A stretch of DNA of 64,000 bases, from contig CAYNFS010000001.1 of the NCBI GenBank assembly GCA_964396685.1, positions 1 to 64,000 of the forward strand. Reading direction: 5' to 3'. The DNA comes from CAYNFS01 sp964396685. Its GTDB lineage: Bacteria > Patescibacteriota > Doudnabacteria > UBA920 > 2-01-FULL-46-14. The notes below the pieces were generated by a model that did not search any database, was not told the DNA's origin, and saw only the letters and a program-made list of their open reading frames with translations. The position numbers and the translations under genes are program-made. This document shows, in pieces, positions 54,841-63,842 of the stretch (the stretch's first letter is position 1; every line of letters begins with the position of its first letter).

Positions 54841-56646
54841 TTAAATCTCCCGCAAATGATAAACTTTGAAAAAGTAAGAATCTTTATCCGACAAAAGTTG
54901 CCTCGGTTCTCCCTGCTCCACGATCACGCCCTTTTCCAGAGAGATTAACCGGTCGGTATTCAAAACAGTAGACAGCCGGTGGGCAATCACCAATATGGTA
55001 ATCTTGCCTTTGAGTTTTTGGATCGATTCCTGAATCCTTATCTCCGATTCATTGTCCAGAGCGCTGGTCGCCTCATCCAAAATAAGCAACTGGGGGTGCC
55101 TAGCCAGAATGCGCGCGATGACTATGCGCTGCCGCTGTCCCGCGGACAACATGACGCCGCGCTCGCCGATTACCGTCTCAAATCCTTCCGGACGGCCGAT
55201 GATAAAATCGTAAATATTCGCCTGTTTGGCCGCTTCAATCATTGCCTCGTTGTTGATAGCGTCATCATAAAATTTGATGTTGTTTGCGATGGTGTCGTTC
55301 ATCAAAAAAATGTCCTGCGACACGTAACCGATATTCTGATACCACTCCCTAAGACCAATTTCGGCGATTTCGTGTCCGTCCAGCAAAATTTGACCCCGAG
55401 TCGGGGTCAAAAGTCTCAAAATCAAATCCACTAAGGTCGTCTTCCCCACTCCGGATGGGCCGATAAGGCCTACCATTTCTCCTTTTTTCAAAACAAAATT
55501 AATTTGCAACAAGACGGTTTTTCCCCCGTCATAGGCGAAATTAACATCTTGAAATTCCAAAGCGCGTTCGAAAATGAAAGGCCTCCCGCTTGACTCAATC
55601 TCGCGATGGCGGGAAGATTCTGCTTCATAGTTCAAAACGCTCAAAACGTGGGGAACGGAATCATACGCCGTATGCAATGAACTTTGCAATGCCTGGAAAT
55701 AAGTAAAAATTCGTTCGACCAAATAGATGATCACGGCCAAAGCGGCAAGATTGAAATTCGGAGATTGATAAAAAAAAGCAAAAATAAAGAGGATAAAAAT
55801 AACGCCCAAAGGCAGAACAAATGCTCCACCCAATCCCTTCAGGAACGCTGCCCTGACATTCAGTTCTTTAAGCCTTCGAAAATAACGGCGTCCTTTTTCG
55901 GCAACACCGGCCTGCGCAAACAAAGTTTTGACGGTTTTGATTCCGGAAATATTTTCACTGACATGATGGGTTGCTTCTTTGGCCGTAACCGTTCGTTCGT
56001 AGGCTAGATGCTTAATTCTCGAAAATAACGGCTTGATGAGGAACATAAACGCCCCGCCAAGAACCAAAGCAGTCAAACTAATCGGCAAAGATACGTTGAA
56101 CGCCACGAACATATAAACCACCAAGCCTCCGAGCGTGCTCAGGACAATTGCGAATTGATTGAGCATGCCGCTGCTTGCCGGCACGTCATGCAGGAGTATG
56201 GTCTCGAGATAACCGGATTTTTGTTTCATAAGGTGCGGCCAATTGGCCATGAGAATTCCGTCAAACAGACGGTTGCGGAGTTGTTCTTCATACTCCGAAG
56301 TGATTCTGGCTCGAATGAAATTGAGCACCACGCCCAGAAACGCGCGAAAAATAAACAATGAGCCGATAAAGATCAACAAATAAGTTACAGAGAAATCAAT
56401 CCCTAACAAACCGAACACCTTCGCGATCTGCCTGGAAAGAAAATCGCTCCCTCCGTTGCCGTCGCCGAACGCAAAAGAAAATAAAGGGATTAGGGCGGTA
56501 ATGCCAATACCTTCCAAAAAACTGCTCACAAGACCCAACAACGTAAGCAAAACAATCCGCCTCTTGTAAGGCCCGTAAGTTTTCCAAGCAAGCGTAAAGA
56601 CCTTCATTACGCGATCCAAGTTCAGAAATTTGTCCACTTTTACCAT
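54841..56646 (-). CDS. ABC transporter, lipid-linked glycan flippase type (MsbA/PglK-like)
   Basis: 601 residues, one permease plus one ATPase domain. Six membrane helices lie in residues ~30-330; then Walker A LIGPSGVGKTTLVDLIL, signature MLSAGQRQRIVIARIL (LSAGQ), Walker B PQLLILDEATSALDNES and the switch His IAHRLSTV. The half-size, homodimeric plan matches MsbA and PglK, which flip lipid-linked saccharides. Being in the middle of a glycan locus, it is the best candidate for the flippase; no Wzx is seen. Start overlaps the HTH gene stop. Confidence 0.9.
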   Translation of the reverse strand: MVKVDKFLNLDRVMKVFTLAWKTYGPYKRRIVLLTLLGLVSSFLEGIGITALIPLFSFAFGDGNGGSDFLSRQIAKVFGLLGIDFSVTYLLIFIGSLFIFRAFLGVVLNFIRARITSEYEEQLRNRLFDGILMANWPHLMKQKSGYLETILLHDVPASSGMLNQFAIVLSTLGGLVVYMFVAFNVSLPISLTALVLGGAFMFLIKPLFSRIKHLAYERTVTAKEATHHVSENISGIKTVKTLFAQAGVAEKGRRYFRRLKELNVRAAFLKGLGGAFVLPLGVIFILFIFAFFYQSPNFNLAALAVIIYLVERIFTYFQALQSSLHTAYDSVPHVLSVLNYEAESSRHREIESSGRPFIFERALEFQDVNFAYDGGKTVLLQINFVLKKGEMVGLIGPSGVGKTTLVDLILRLLTPTRGQILLDGHEIAEIGLREWYQNIGYVSQDIFLMNDTIANNIKFYDDAINNEAMIEAAKQANIYDFIIGRPEGFETVIGERGVMLSAGQRQRIVIARILARHPQLLILDEATSALDNESEIRIQESIQKLKGKITILVIAHRLSTVLNTDRLISLEKGVIVEQGEPRQLLSDKDSYFFKVYHLREI

Positions 56647-56888
56647 GGATTGATTTTCTCCACGATCTTTCGTTTAAGTTTCATGTAGGCGCGTTCCACC
56701 TGTTTTTCAACTTCCGGAGAGACCAGTCGCAAAAGTTCCTTGCCCAGAATCCGGTATTGACCGCCGACTTTGTTGGCACGAATAAGACCGCGTTTCAGGA
56801 GTCTTTTGATCGTGCTTTCGCTGACTTTCAAAAGCTCTTGCGTTTCCGCGGTCGTATAAACGGCATTTTCTTTGATTTCTTGGTCCAT
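56640..56888 (-). CDS. small helix-turn-helix protein, first gene of the glycan operon
   Basis: 82 residues: AVYTTAETQELLKVSESTIKRLLKRGLIRANKVGGQYRILGKELLRL is an HTH_17 excisionase-type winged helix, followed by a basic helix (VERAYMKLKRKIVEKI). I start at 56888 because the strong promoter at 56924-56953 gives a 29-base leader to this ATG. It overlaps the ABC transporter start by 7 bp, so it is translated with the glycan genes and could regulate them. A second small HTH gene is at 11876-12085. Confidence 0.8.
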   Translation of the reverse strand: MDQEIKENAVYTTAETQELLKVSESTIKRLLKRGLIRANKVGGQYRILGKELLRLVSPEVEKQVERAYMKLKRKIVEKINPW

Positions 56889-56923
56889 TTTGTTTGGAGC
56901 ACACAATGCAAAAACCTATTCAA

Positions 56924-56953
56924 ATGATAGCAAAAAGGGTCAAAAAGTGTCAA
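56924..56953 (-). promoter_or_regulatory. strong sigma-70-type promoter of the glycan operon
   Basis: On the minus strand a perfect TTGACA (56948-56953), 18-base spacer, and TATCAT (56924-56929). It drives the HTH gene and, by overlap, the ABC transporter and the long series of glycan genes to the left. This is the best -35 match seen in the window. Confidence 0.75.
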
Positions 56954-57027
56954 GTCGTGCCAGAAACTCATATTTTCCGCTTAAATTAGGCAATACTAAC
57001 AAATTTGATCTATCCGACTCCCGCCCC

Positions 57028-57059
57028 GTAGTGTCCCGACTTTGCGTCGGGACTACTAC
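57028..57059. repeat. dispersed hairpin repeat
   Basis: GTAGTGTCCCGAC, loop TTTGC, GTCGGGACTACTAC: a near-perfect 13-bp stem in the 250-base gap between the methyltransferase gene and the HTH gene. It is not followed by a T-run. The sequence type occurs as a dispersed repeat in other genomes (from memory). The rest of the 56954-57137 gap shows no gene. Confidence 0.6.
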
Positions 57060-57137
57060 TGGGGTCAAGAGGTATCAAAAAAATAGGCCCGTTTTGGCTT
57101 AAATAAGCTGAAAAGACTAACTTTACGCTCTAAAACC

Positions 57138-57824
57138 TTACTTCTTCACGAGATAGTGCTTGTTAGTTTCCGGGTAGTGGACAATGGTTTGGAATTTGCC
57201 TGCGAAAAATTCATCAATGGCTTTTGTGGCTCCGGGCCATTTGTCCTCACCCTCTGGATGAGCCTCTGTCGGCTGGATATCCTTGTATTCGTCAAAGCAT
57301 ACTACTCCGCCGGGCGACACCCTGTCCCAAAGATTCTGTAGAATATCCCGGTAAGAAACATAAAGGTCCGCATCAGCGTGCAGAAAAGCGATTTGCCTGT
57401 CAGTCGGGAAATTTGGAAGGCTCTTGTCAAAAAAGCCGGGCACTATCTGGATATTCAAATCAGGATACCACTTGCGAATCCCTGACGCCTCCAGTAAATC
57501 CAGAACTGCTTTTTGGTCAACTTTCCATTCTCCTTTTTGCGGGTTTCGAAAAGATTTGTCCTGCTTGCCAGGTTCTGGAAATCCCTCAAAAGAATCAAAG
57601 CCCCAAAGCATGCGGCGGGGCGGCCGAGCTTCTCTGCCGATTAAGTAAGCGAGCATCGCAAAAGTGGTACCCATTCCCACTCCGCACTCCACCACGTCAC
57701 CCCGGATCTTTTTGATTTTTTCAAAAAGCGAGATGAAATAGCGAAACTGTGCCATCCATCCTACAGGCACGGGAGAAGACGGGGTCCAATTCGGCAGATG
57801 TTTGGTCGGCTGTTTGGTTCTCAT
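57138..57824 (-). CDS. TylF/MycF-family methyltransferase
   Basis: 228 residues. DVVECGVGMGTTFAMLAYLIG (SAM loop), LWGFDSFEGFPEPGKQD (the hallmark FDSFEGFP of TylF/macrocin O-methyltransferases), IAFLHADADLYVSYRDILQNLWDRVSPGGVVCFDEYKD. Members O-methylate sugars of macrolides or surface glycans in a Mg-dependent way; it likely methylates a glycan sugar here. No clear promoter hexamers are seen upstream and no partner overlaps it. Confidence 0.9.
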   Translation of the reverse strand: MRTKQPTKHLPNWTPSSPVPVGWMAQFRYFISLFEKIKKIRGDVVECGVGMGTTFAMLAYLIGREARPPRRMLWGFDSFEGFPEPGKQDKSFRNPQKGEWKVDQKAVLDLLEASGIRKWYPDLNIQIVPGFFDKSLPNFPTDRQIAFLHADADLYVSYRDILQNLWDRVSPGGVVCFDEYKDIQPTEAHPEGEDKWPGATKAIDEFFAGKFQTIVHYPETNKHYLVKK

Positions 57825-57949
57825 AATAATGTACTACGCGCGAATCAACCGAAAAATCACAAACTTTCTAATAACGAAACGGTCAATTACCAATTTTTTT
57901 TCCTTTTGTCGACAAGATAGCATTATTGAGGCTGCTGGTCAAACATTTG

Positions 57950-57982
57950 AAAAAAAGAAGCCGAAACGCAAAGCGTCTCGGC
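57950..57982 (-). terminator. intrinsic terminator of the TPR-like gene
   Basis: On the minus strand GCCGAGACGC, loop TTT, GCGTTTCGGC (one wobble pair), followed by TTCTTTTTTTC. It lies 25 bases after the stop of the gene at 58008-58871. Confidence 0.85.
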
Positions 57983-58007
57983 AAACCGCAAGACAACCGA
58001 GGATGAT

Positions 58008-58871
58008 TCAAACAGTGGAGTCCTCTTCCAGCCCAGCACGAATGCGATTCCTGATCTCCTCGACAAACCCGTCGAGGTGTGAATCAAAGTTCGCCTCCGC
58101 GCTGGCAAGAAGAATTCCGGCCAGTACTCGTTGCCCGACATGCAAAGCGATCTCTGCCGCGTGCACGAGATAGGCTCCGGCATCTCCCGGAGACTCCGTC
58201 CACAGTCTTTCGGCTGAAGCCTCCAACAAACGGATGGCCTCGTTCGGACGCGCCGATGCGATGATGAGCGCCTTGCTGTAGTTGAAACGCGCTACTTCGG
58301 CATCATCCGGATGAAGCTTTGGCAGAAATGCCTCGATTCTCTTCAGGCAGTCTTTCTTCTGCGCATCCGTGCCCCAGTTGCAAACTGTCCCGGCCAAACG
58401 GTGCAAGGCGAAACTCTCGGCCCGAAATCCCGCCACAGGATCAATCTCGGCGGCCATTTGGGCAAGCTCGATCGCTTCCTGCAAAAGCCGGATATTTTCG
58501 GCTACCCCTTCAGGATCCTCTTCGCCGTGCTCGGTTGGGTAGGAATAGACCATGGCCTGCATGGCCCGAAGCCGGCTTTTGGTCAAGAGGTCTGAAGGCA
58601 GAGATGCTGCCTCCTGGAAAATCTCCAAAGCCAGGGGTAAATCCCCGGCAAACCGCCTCACCCAGTCGCCGATGTTGGCAAGACACTCGGCTCGCAACTG
58701 CTTGTTGCTACCCGCTAACCGCAGGACAGCAAGAAATACTGACAATGCTTCTTCGGTCTGACCTCGCATCATGGCGGCGATAGCCGCCTGATTCTGGTCA
58801 CGGACCAGCTGTTCAACCGTGACAGCGGCCTTAAGCGCGTCCCAAATCCGTTCACCTAACGTCTTGTTCAT
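58008..58871 (-). CDS. hypothetical helical-repeat (TPR-like) protein, monocistronic
   Basis: 287 residues, almost entirely helical and Ala/Leu-rich, with TPR-like pairs (AAIAAMMRGQTEEALSVFLAVLRLAGSNKQLRAECLANIGDWVRRFAGDLPLALEIFQEAASLP; VARFNYSKALIIASARPNEAIRLLEASAERL). No catalytic motif. I start at 58871 because GGAGGG lies seven bases upstream; the frame is open to 58913. It has its own promoter (58904-58933) and terminator (57950-57982), and its GC-rich codon use differs from the surrounding glycan genes, as for 12561-13079. A cytoplasmic scaffold or regulator is possible. Confidence 0.75.
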   Translation of the reverse strand: MNKTLGERIWDALKAAVTVEQLVRDQNQAAIAAMMRGQTEEALSVFLAVLRLAGSNKQLRAECLANIGDWVRRFAGDLPLALEIFQEAASLPSDLLTKSRLRAMQAMVYSYPTEHGEEDPEGVAENIRLLQEAIELAQMAAEIDPVAGFRAESFALHRLAGTVCNWGTDAQKKDCLKRIEAFLPKLHPDDAEVARFNYSKALIIASARPNEAIRLLEASAERLWTESPGDAGAYLVHAAEIALHVGQRVLAGILLASAEANFDSHLDGFVEEIRNRIRAGLEEDSTV

Positions 58872-58903
58872 CAGTGCCCTCCGTTTCGAATTGACAACTA
58901 GGC

Positions 58904-58933
58904 ATAATAACAAAGCCGGACGGTTTGAGTCAA
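58904..58933 (-). promoter_or_regulatory. promoter of the TPR-like gene
   Basis: On the minus strand TTGACT (58928-58933), an 18-base spacer and TATTAT (58904-58909), about 33 bases before the ATG at 58871. Confidence 0.7.
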
Positions 58934-58952
58934 GAGTTTGATGACGCGAATA

Positions 58953-59060
58953 TTATTTCCGCAGGGACTGATAAAGCAGGGAAAAAGCCGCGGCGGCAAG
59001 AAAGGCCGGGATAAAGGCCTGCGGATAAAAGTAAATCAGATTAAGCTCTTTTTTTATCAT
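58953..59060 (-). CDS. 35-residue membrane peptide gene
   Basis: A tiny frame encoding 35 residues: MIKKELNLIYFYPQ followed by a hydrophobic helix (AFIPAFLAAAAFSLLY) and a basic tail (QSLRK). Its ATG overlaps the stop of the upstream glycosyltransferase gene (ATGA), the same coupling used by the neighbouring genes, which is the main reason to believe it is translated. It could be a genuine small membrane protein or the stump of a truncated membrane gene such as a polymerase. Confidence 0.4.
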   Translation of the reverse strand: MIKKELNLIYFYPQAFIPAFLAAAAFSLLYQSLRK

Positions 59061-60190
59061 TGCACGTCGCGGATAAATGCCAAAATTGAGGCCGCCCTTA
59101 AGTCCCAGGTGAATTTACGCGCTTTTGCTCTGGCCCTGGCCGAAATGCTCTCTCCCAACTTTTCGTCGCTCAACACCTTCTTGATTCCCCGAGCCAAGCT
59201 TTGCGCGTTGTCCGGCTCGACGAAAACAGCGCTTTCCTCGTCAAGGACTTCCCGGATGCTCGGCAAATCCGAAGCCACGATCGGCCGCCCGGAAGCCATG
59301 TATTCAAAAAGCTTCAAAGGCGAAATAAAATACGCATAATGGTCATTCTGGGGAAACGACAACAAGAGCACATCAAAGGCTTTTTGGTACCAAGCCAGCT
59401 CGGATAATCCCACGCGACTCCTAAATTCCACCCAGTCTTTAACCCCCAAGCTTTCCGCCAATACTTTATACTCTTTGATATGCCGCGGCAAGCCGCCCAC
59501 CGCGATGAATTGCACGTTCTTGTCAGAAAGCAGGGGCATGGCGTGAAGAATCGTGCTAATTCCCTTCTCCATTTCATTGGTCTTGAGGCTTCCGGTGTAG
59601 CCTAAAATTACCTTATCAACCGGCAGACCAAGTTTTTGCCGCGCTTCCGTTTTTGACATCTTAAGATCAAACACCTTGAGATCCACCGCGTCCGGCGCCA
59701 CGATGATCTTATCGGCGGGCATTCCGGCCGCCGCAAGACGCTCGTTGATAAACCTCGTGGTCACCACGATTTTTCTCGCTCTCCCCCACACCGAGAGGTC
59801 GCGCTTCTTAATCTCGCGCGGCAGAGTGTGAGTTTCGAGAATGAAATCACGAAAAAACAGCCCGCTCATGTGCTCGCGGATATAGAGCACATCATAACCT
59901 CGAAAAGCGAGGTAAATCTTGGCAGAGAGTAAAAAGCTCAAACGCGAAAGCCAGCTGCCATATTTTGGAATGAGATTTACCAAATCTAGTGACCAGATTC
60001 TGGTAATCCGAAAATTGCGTTTGATCCCATAATATTCAAACGGATCGGTTTTGATCAGATTCTTGCGCCTCGACACAATCAATTCCACATTGTGGTTTGC
60101 TTGAGCAAACGCCTCGCACATTTTCATGATCTGATAGCCATGCGCCTTTTCCGTGGGCATCCTTACGCTTGCTAAATAAACTAGCCGCAC
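59057..60190 (-). CDS. family 4 glycosyltransferase
   Basis: 377 residues, GT-B fold. N-terminal RMPTEKAHGYQIMKMCEAFAQANHNVELIVSR, linker IIVAPDAVDLKVFDLKMSK, and the C-terminal donor lobe KVILGYTGSLKTNEMEKGISTILHAMPLL, AYFISPLKLFEYMASGRPIVASDLPSIREVL (the EX7E region). The start codon is GTG (60190), overlapping the upstream methyltransferase gene by 10 bp. Adds a sugar to the growing glycan. Confidence 0.92.
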   Translation of the reverse strand: MRLVYLASVRMPTEKAHGYQIMKMCEAFAQANHNVELIVSRRKNLIKTDPFEYYGIKRNFRITRIWSLDLVNLIPKYGSWLSRLSFLLSAKIYLAFRGYDVLYIREHMSGLFFRDFILETHTLPREIKKRDLSVWGRARKIVVTTRFINERLAAAGMPADKIIVAPDAVDLKVFDLKMSKTEARQKLGLPVDKVILGYTGSLKTNEMEKGISTILHAMPLLSDKNVQFIAVGGLPRHIKEYKVLAESLGVKDWVEFRSRVGLSELAWYQKAFDVLLLSFPQNDHYAYFISPLKLFEYMASGRPIVASDLPSIREVLDEESAVFVEPDNAQSLARGIKKVLSDEKLGESISARARAKARKFTWDLRAASILAFIRDVQ

Positions 60191-60837
60191 AAAATTTGGT
60201 TATATCCTTTAAGTTCTCTCGCTCTTTTCTCCGCATATTTGAAGTCCGGATCAGGCATCGCAACAACATAAAAATGCGGATAAATCGGATCAAAAAGTTT
60301 GTCTAAAGTTTTATTGCCAAAATGAAAACCTCTGATTACCCTAACCTTCCACCCCGCCCGCTCTACAGTCGTAAGGAGCGTGGCCTGGGTAAAAAAATTG
60401 ATATGCGCACTGGCCAAACTGCCGCGAAATTTTTTTAAGCGCGATAATGACGCAATTTTTGGGACGCAAGGAACACCAAGGATTAAATTTCCTTCTGATT
60501 TCAGATAGCTTTTTATTTTAATCAAAAAATTATGAGGTGAATAAAGGTGCTCTAATAAATTATTTGAAAAAATTGCATCAAATTTTTCGGACAAGACAAA
60601 ATCATCCGCTTCGATGTTCCCCAATCTGACGTCGAGCCCAAGACTTGTCCCGTACGATACTTCTTCAGGTATAATGGTGATGCCGGCGCTGCCTTTGCCG
60701 AAATGAATCAAGAACTCGCCGTAAGAACAGCCGATATCGAGAACCGCCTTTTTATCCAAATCAAAAAGGCGTAAAATGTTTCGAAAAGTTTTTGAACGCG
60801 AAACATTTTTGAAGCGATTTGCTATTTCTTGGCTCAT
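60181..60837 (-). CDS. class I SAM-dependent methyltransferase
   Basis: 218 residues: AVLDIGCSYGEFLIHFGKG (SAM loop), VRLGNIEADDFVLSEKFDAIFSNNLLEHLYSPHNFLIKIKSYLKSEGNLILGVPCV and AHINFFTQATLLTTVERAGWKVRVIRGF are the Methyltransf_23 pattern found in many glycan loci. Acceptor unknown. It follows the truncated carbamoyltransferase gene by 37 bp and overlaps the next gene by 10 bp. Confidence 0.88.
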   Translation of the reverse strand: MSQEIANRFKNVSRSKTFRNILRLFDLDKKAVLDIGCSYGEFLIHFGKGSAGITIIPEEVSYGTSLGLDVRLGNIEADDFVLSEKFDAIFSNNLLEHLYSPHNFLIKIKSYLKSEGNLILGVPCVPKIASLSRLKKFRGSLASAHINFFTQATLLTTVERAGWKVRVIRGFHFGNKTLDKLFDPIYPHFYVVAMPDPDFKYAEKRARELKGYNQILCG

Positions 60838-60874
60838 GAACTAATAAATCTCATCCTTAGCATTTTATCAAAAT

Positions 60875-61900
60875 TCAAAAAACTTTGCCATGGTAAAGCT
60901 TAACCAATACGTTGGCGAACACTCCGCCGGCGACCGCGATTTTATCATAAGGAATTTTGGTTCCCGCGTTCCGCACGAGCTGCGTCAAGATTTCTTCCAA
61001 TCTTTTTTGGGCGGCCGCGGCGACATCTTCGCGACTGGCCTCGCCCAAAAAAGTTTTCATTCGTTCCGGTTCATAGCTGGTCCAGTCTGGAATCAGCCTC
61101 AATTCGTCAAAAAATAAACTCTCTCGCGAATGAAATCTTAGGCCTTTGCAAAAAATTGCCTGCCTCATTTTGCCAATCAATTTATCCGGGTTGCCGCGAG
61201 CGGCAAGGCCGGTGGTTTTACCGCCGTGGCGGGTGCCTGAACGAAAACCGCAGGTTTTGGTGATACTGCCCCAAAAAGTACCGGCCGAATGGGGTAAAAA
61301 AGTTTTATCAATGATTGTAATTTTTCCCCGCTCTCCCCTGCTGACCGTGGAAGTGAGCAAATTGCCTGCGCCATCCACCGTTATAATCAAAGTGTTTTCC
61401 CACGGAGAGGTAAAATAAGCCGACGCGGCATGAGCCAAGTGATGATCTATGCAGGAAATTCTGGCCTTGGGAAAATTTTGCTTGATGAAATCCCGCCAAT
61501 AGTATTTGAGCGTAAATTCTTCCTGCTCTTGATTTTGCGGTTTTGCCAATTTCTTAACATTTTTTTCTCTTACGATGATTCGCCATATTTGCTGATATGT
61601 GCGATACGACAAAAGACGGCCCCTTCGTTCCCGCCAGAGAAACTCTAGAAACCGCCCCACCTTTTGGACAAAAGTCAGGGTCGGCACCGCCACCCACGCG
61701 ATTTGTTCGCGTCTGACACCCGTATAGTCAAGCATGGCTTGAATAGACATTGCCGGAAAATCCCCGTCCTGTTTTTTGCGCGAAAGCCGCTCCTCGTTCA
61801 CGGCGAAGAGCACATTGCCTTCCATATCCAGCAAAGCCACCCCCGATTCGTGACAGCGCGATTTGAGCGGTAAATTGATTCCTAATATGTATCTTTTCAT
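60875..61900 (-). pseudogene. carbamoyltransferase, C-terminally truncated
   Basis: 341 residues of the NodU/CmcH family, which is normally about 570-590. It starts well (YILGINLPLKSRCHESGVALLDMEGNVLFAVNEERLSRKKQDG) and has DHHLAHAASAYFTSPWENTLIITVDGAGN and TTGLAARGNPDKL, but ends directly after VAGGVFANV with LVKLYHGKVF and a stop. The whole C-terminal domain, with the GPRALGxRS motif seen in the intact copy at 35362-37116, is missing and is not found in another frame downstream, where a new gene begins at 60837. Start 61900 is set by ATGA overlap. Probably a decaying gene or one split by rearrangement; a working half-protein is less likely. Confidence 0.75.
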
Positions 61901-62616
61901 TTTATCGAAAAAAAGCGGCGAAGAATTTTTTTTGTGTACCGCCAAAAACCCGGCAAATAATCCTCAATCCAGACGTCAGAGCCGCTTACTTTGCCTATTT
62001 CGCCAATAGCCGCGCGGTAAATGACAGAAGCTACTGTTCGAGGATTAGCGCCTTTTCCTCCCCCCATGCCGCTATTGGTCAAAGGTGGGTGCAGAGCTAA
62101 AATCCTCAAGGCGGGCCATTCTTTGGCCAAAGCCTGCGTCATGCCGCGAATGCCGAATTTTGCCGAACAATACGCGGCCAGATTTTTCTTGCCCAAGCGG
62201 CTCAAGTTGCTTCCGACATTGATCACAGCCTCTTGGACCGCCGGCAAAAGCAAGCTCGTAAATTTCAAAGGTCCCAAAAGACTGACATTCACCTGCTGAT
62301 CTATCTCCTCAAAACTTTGTTCGGACAATTTGCCTGAAACAAGTATTCCCGCATTGTTAACCAATATATCTATCCTCTCAAATTTGGCCATGATTTTTTG
62401 CGCGCACTCCCGGATACTGCCTTCATCCGAGAGATTAAGCCTCAACGCAAAAGCTTGAGGTGCGTCCAGCGCCAAGCAGTGTTTGACTACTTCTGCCACG
62501 CGCCCTTCCTCACGATGAAAAGTCAGCGCCAAGGCGCTGTCCCTTTTGGCAAACTCGTATGCCAGCTCCTCTCCGATTCCCCGGCTTGCCCCGGTTATTA
62601 CGACAACTCTGCTCAT
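61897..62616 (-). CDS. short-chain dehydrogenase/reductase
   Basis: 239 residues: VVVITGASRGIGEELAYEFAKRD (TGxxxGIG), NNAGILVSGKLSE (NNAG), INVGSNLSRLGKKNLAAYCSAKFGIRGMTQALAKEW (Ser...YxxxK catalytic residues). A classical SDR reducing or oxidising a sugar or a lipid carbonyl. It is coupled by ATGA overlaps to the glycosyltransferase upstream and the carbamoyltransferase downstream, so it belongs to the glycan operon. Confidence 0.93.
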   Translation of the reverse strand: MSRVVVITGASRGIGEELAYEFAKRDSALALTFHREEGRVAEVVKHCLALDAPQAFALRLNLSDEGSIRECAQKIMAKFERIDILVNNAGILVSGKLSEQSFEEIDQQVNVSLLGPLKFTSLLLPAVQEAVINVGSNLSRLGKKNLAAYCSAKFGIRGMTQALAKEWPALRILALHPPLTNSGMGGGKGANPRTVASVIYRAAIGEIGKVSGSDVWIEDYLPGFWRYTKKILRRFFSIK

Positions 62617-63842
62617 AACCCTTTGATTTTAACTGATTGAATAATATCCGCAAGCTCATCAATTAACACTTCATAAGTATAATTTTGGAGCACGCGCTGC
62701 CGTCCCGCCTGCCCCAAACGATGGCGTAACGCCTCATCCGACAAAAGTTTTACTGCCGCTTGCGCCAGCGTTTTGGCATCGGCCGGGGGCACGACCAAGC
62801 CGGTTTGGTTGTGCAAATTTATTTCCGGACCCCCACCCAAGCTGGTCGTGATTACTGGCAAGCCTGCGGCCATGGCTTCAATCGTGACCTGGCCGAAATG
62901 CTCAACCCAAGTGGAGGGGACAATCAAAGCGTCTACGGCATTCAGGTACTCCGGAAGTTTTTCAAACGGCTTAAGCCCCACAAGTTGCACGTGTTCACGA
63001 ATGCCCAATTTTTCAATAAGCGCCTTCATTCTCTCACTCTCTCCTCCGCCGCCAATAATAACCAGGTTGACGTCCGGAAATTTTGCGATAATGTCCGGCA
63101 TGGCCTGAAGAAGATAACCAATGCCTTTTTCCGCAAAATTTATTCGGCCGATGAAAAGCAAAACTTGCTCGCCACGAATACCCAATTGTTTCTTCCACAA
63201 TAATTTATCATCGCGCGGGGCAAAAAGATCCGCCTCAATGCCAACTGACCAGACTGCGACTTTCTTTGCCACAACACCCAGAGGCCTTTCGGCTTCGGCC
63301 GCGGCACGACTCACAAATAATATTTTGGCGGCCTTTTCATAAATTGTCTTCGCAAACCGACGCTGATTTTTGCGATCCAAAACCCATTCCAAAAAAGGGA
63401 TTTTGGCAGCGGGACGAGAAAGATGCCATTGCCAAGCCGTGATTTGTCGAAACATAAACGGAGCGCGCAGCCGGTCACAAATCTTGGCCACCGCAAAACC
63501 AGTCTCCCTAGCTTGCCAAACGAGAATCGCGTCATACTTCACCGCTCTGTCCAATTTTAACACTGTCTTTCTGGTAGCCCAGAAATACCAAAGCCGCAGC
63601 GGTCGGGAAAGAAAAAACAATTTACGGCTATTCCAAAGCGGGGGGTAGTATCGACAAACCTTCACTCCGCCGACATCTATGCTGCCCTTCTTGAAAAAAG
63701 ACAGCCACGGCGCCGCCACCAGAACTTCGTGTCCCGAAGCCGCAAGCCTGCGCATCATTTCTATAAAGTAATGATAGGTGCCCAAGTGTCGCCCCAGCTC
63801 TTCCTCCGTTCCAAATTTGTAAGCGACAACGAGAAGCTTCAT
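62613..63842 (-). CDS. family 4 glycosyltransferase
   Basis: 409 residues. N-terminal LVVAYKFGTEEELGRHLGTYHYFIEMMRRLAASGHEVLVAAPW, then VLLFIGRINFAEKGIGYLLQAMPDIIAKFPDVNLVIIGGGGE and EHFGQVTIEAMAAGLPVITTSLGGGPEINLHNQTGLVVPPAD, the GT4 donor-sugar motif (E-x7-E). It overlaps the SDR gene by 4 bp and the partial gene at the right edge by 4 bp. Confidence 0.94.
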   Translation of the reverse strand: MKLLVVAYKFGTEEELGRHLGTYHYFIEMMRRLAASGHEVLVAAPWLSFFKKGSIDVGGVKVCRYYPPLWNSRKLFFLSRPLRLWYFWATRKTVLKLDRAVKYDAILVWQARETGFAVAKICDRLRAPFMFRQITAWQWHLSRPAAKIPFLEWVLDRKNQRRFAKTIYEKAAKILFVSRAAAEAERPLGVVAKKVAVWSVGIEADLFAPRDDKLLWKKQLGIRGEQVLLFIGRINFAEKGIGYLLQAMPDIIAKFPDVNLVIIGGGGESERMKALIEKLGIREHVQLVGLKPFEKLPEYLNAVDALIVPSTWVEHFGQVTIEAMAAGLPVITTSLGGGPEINLHNQTGLVVPPADAKTLAQAAVKLLSDEALRHRLGQAGRQRVLQNYTYEVLIDELADIIQSVKIKGL

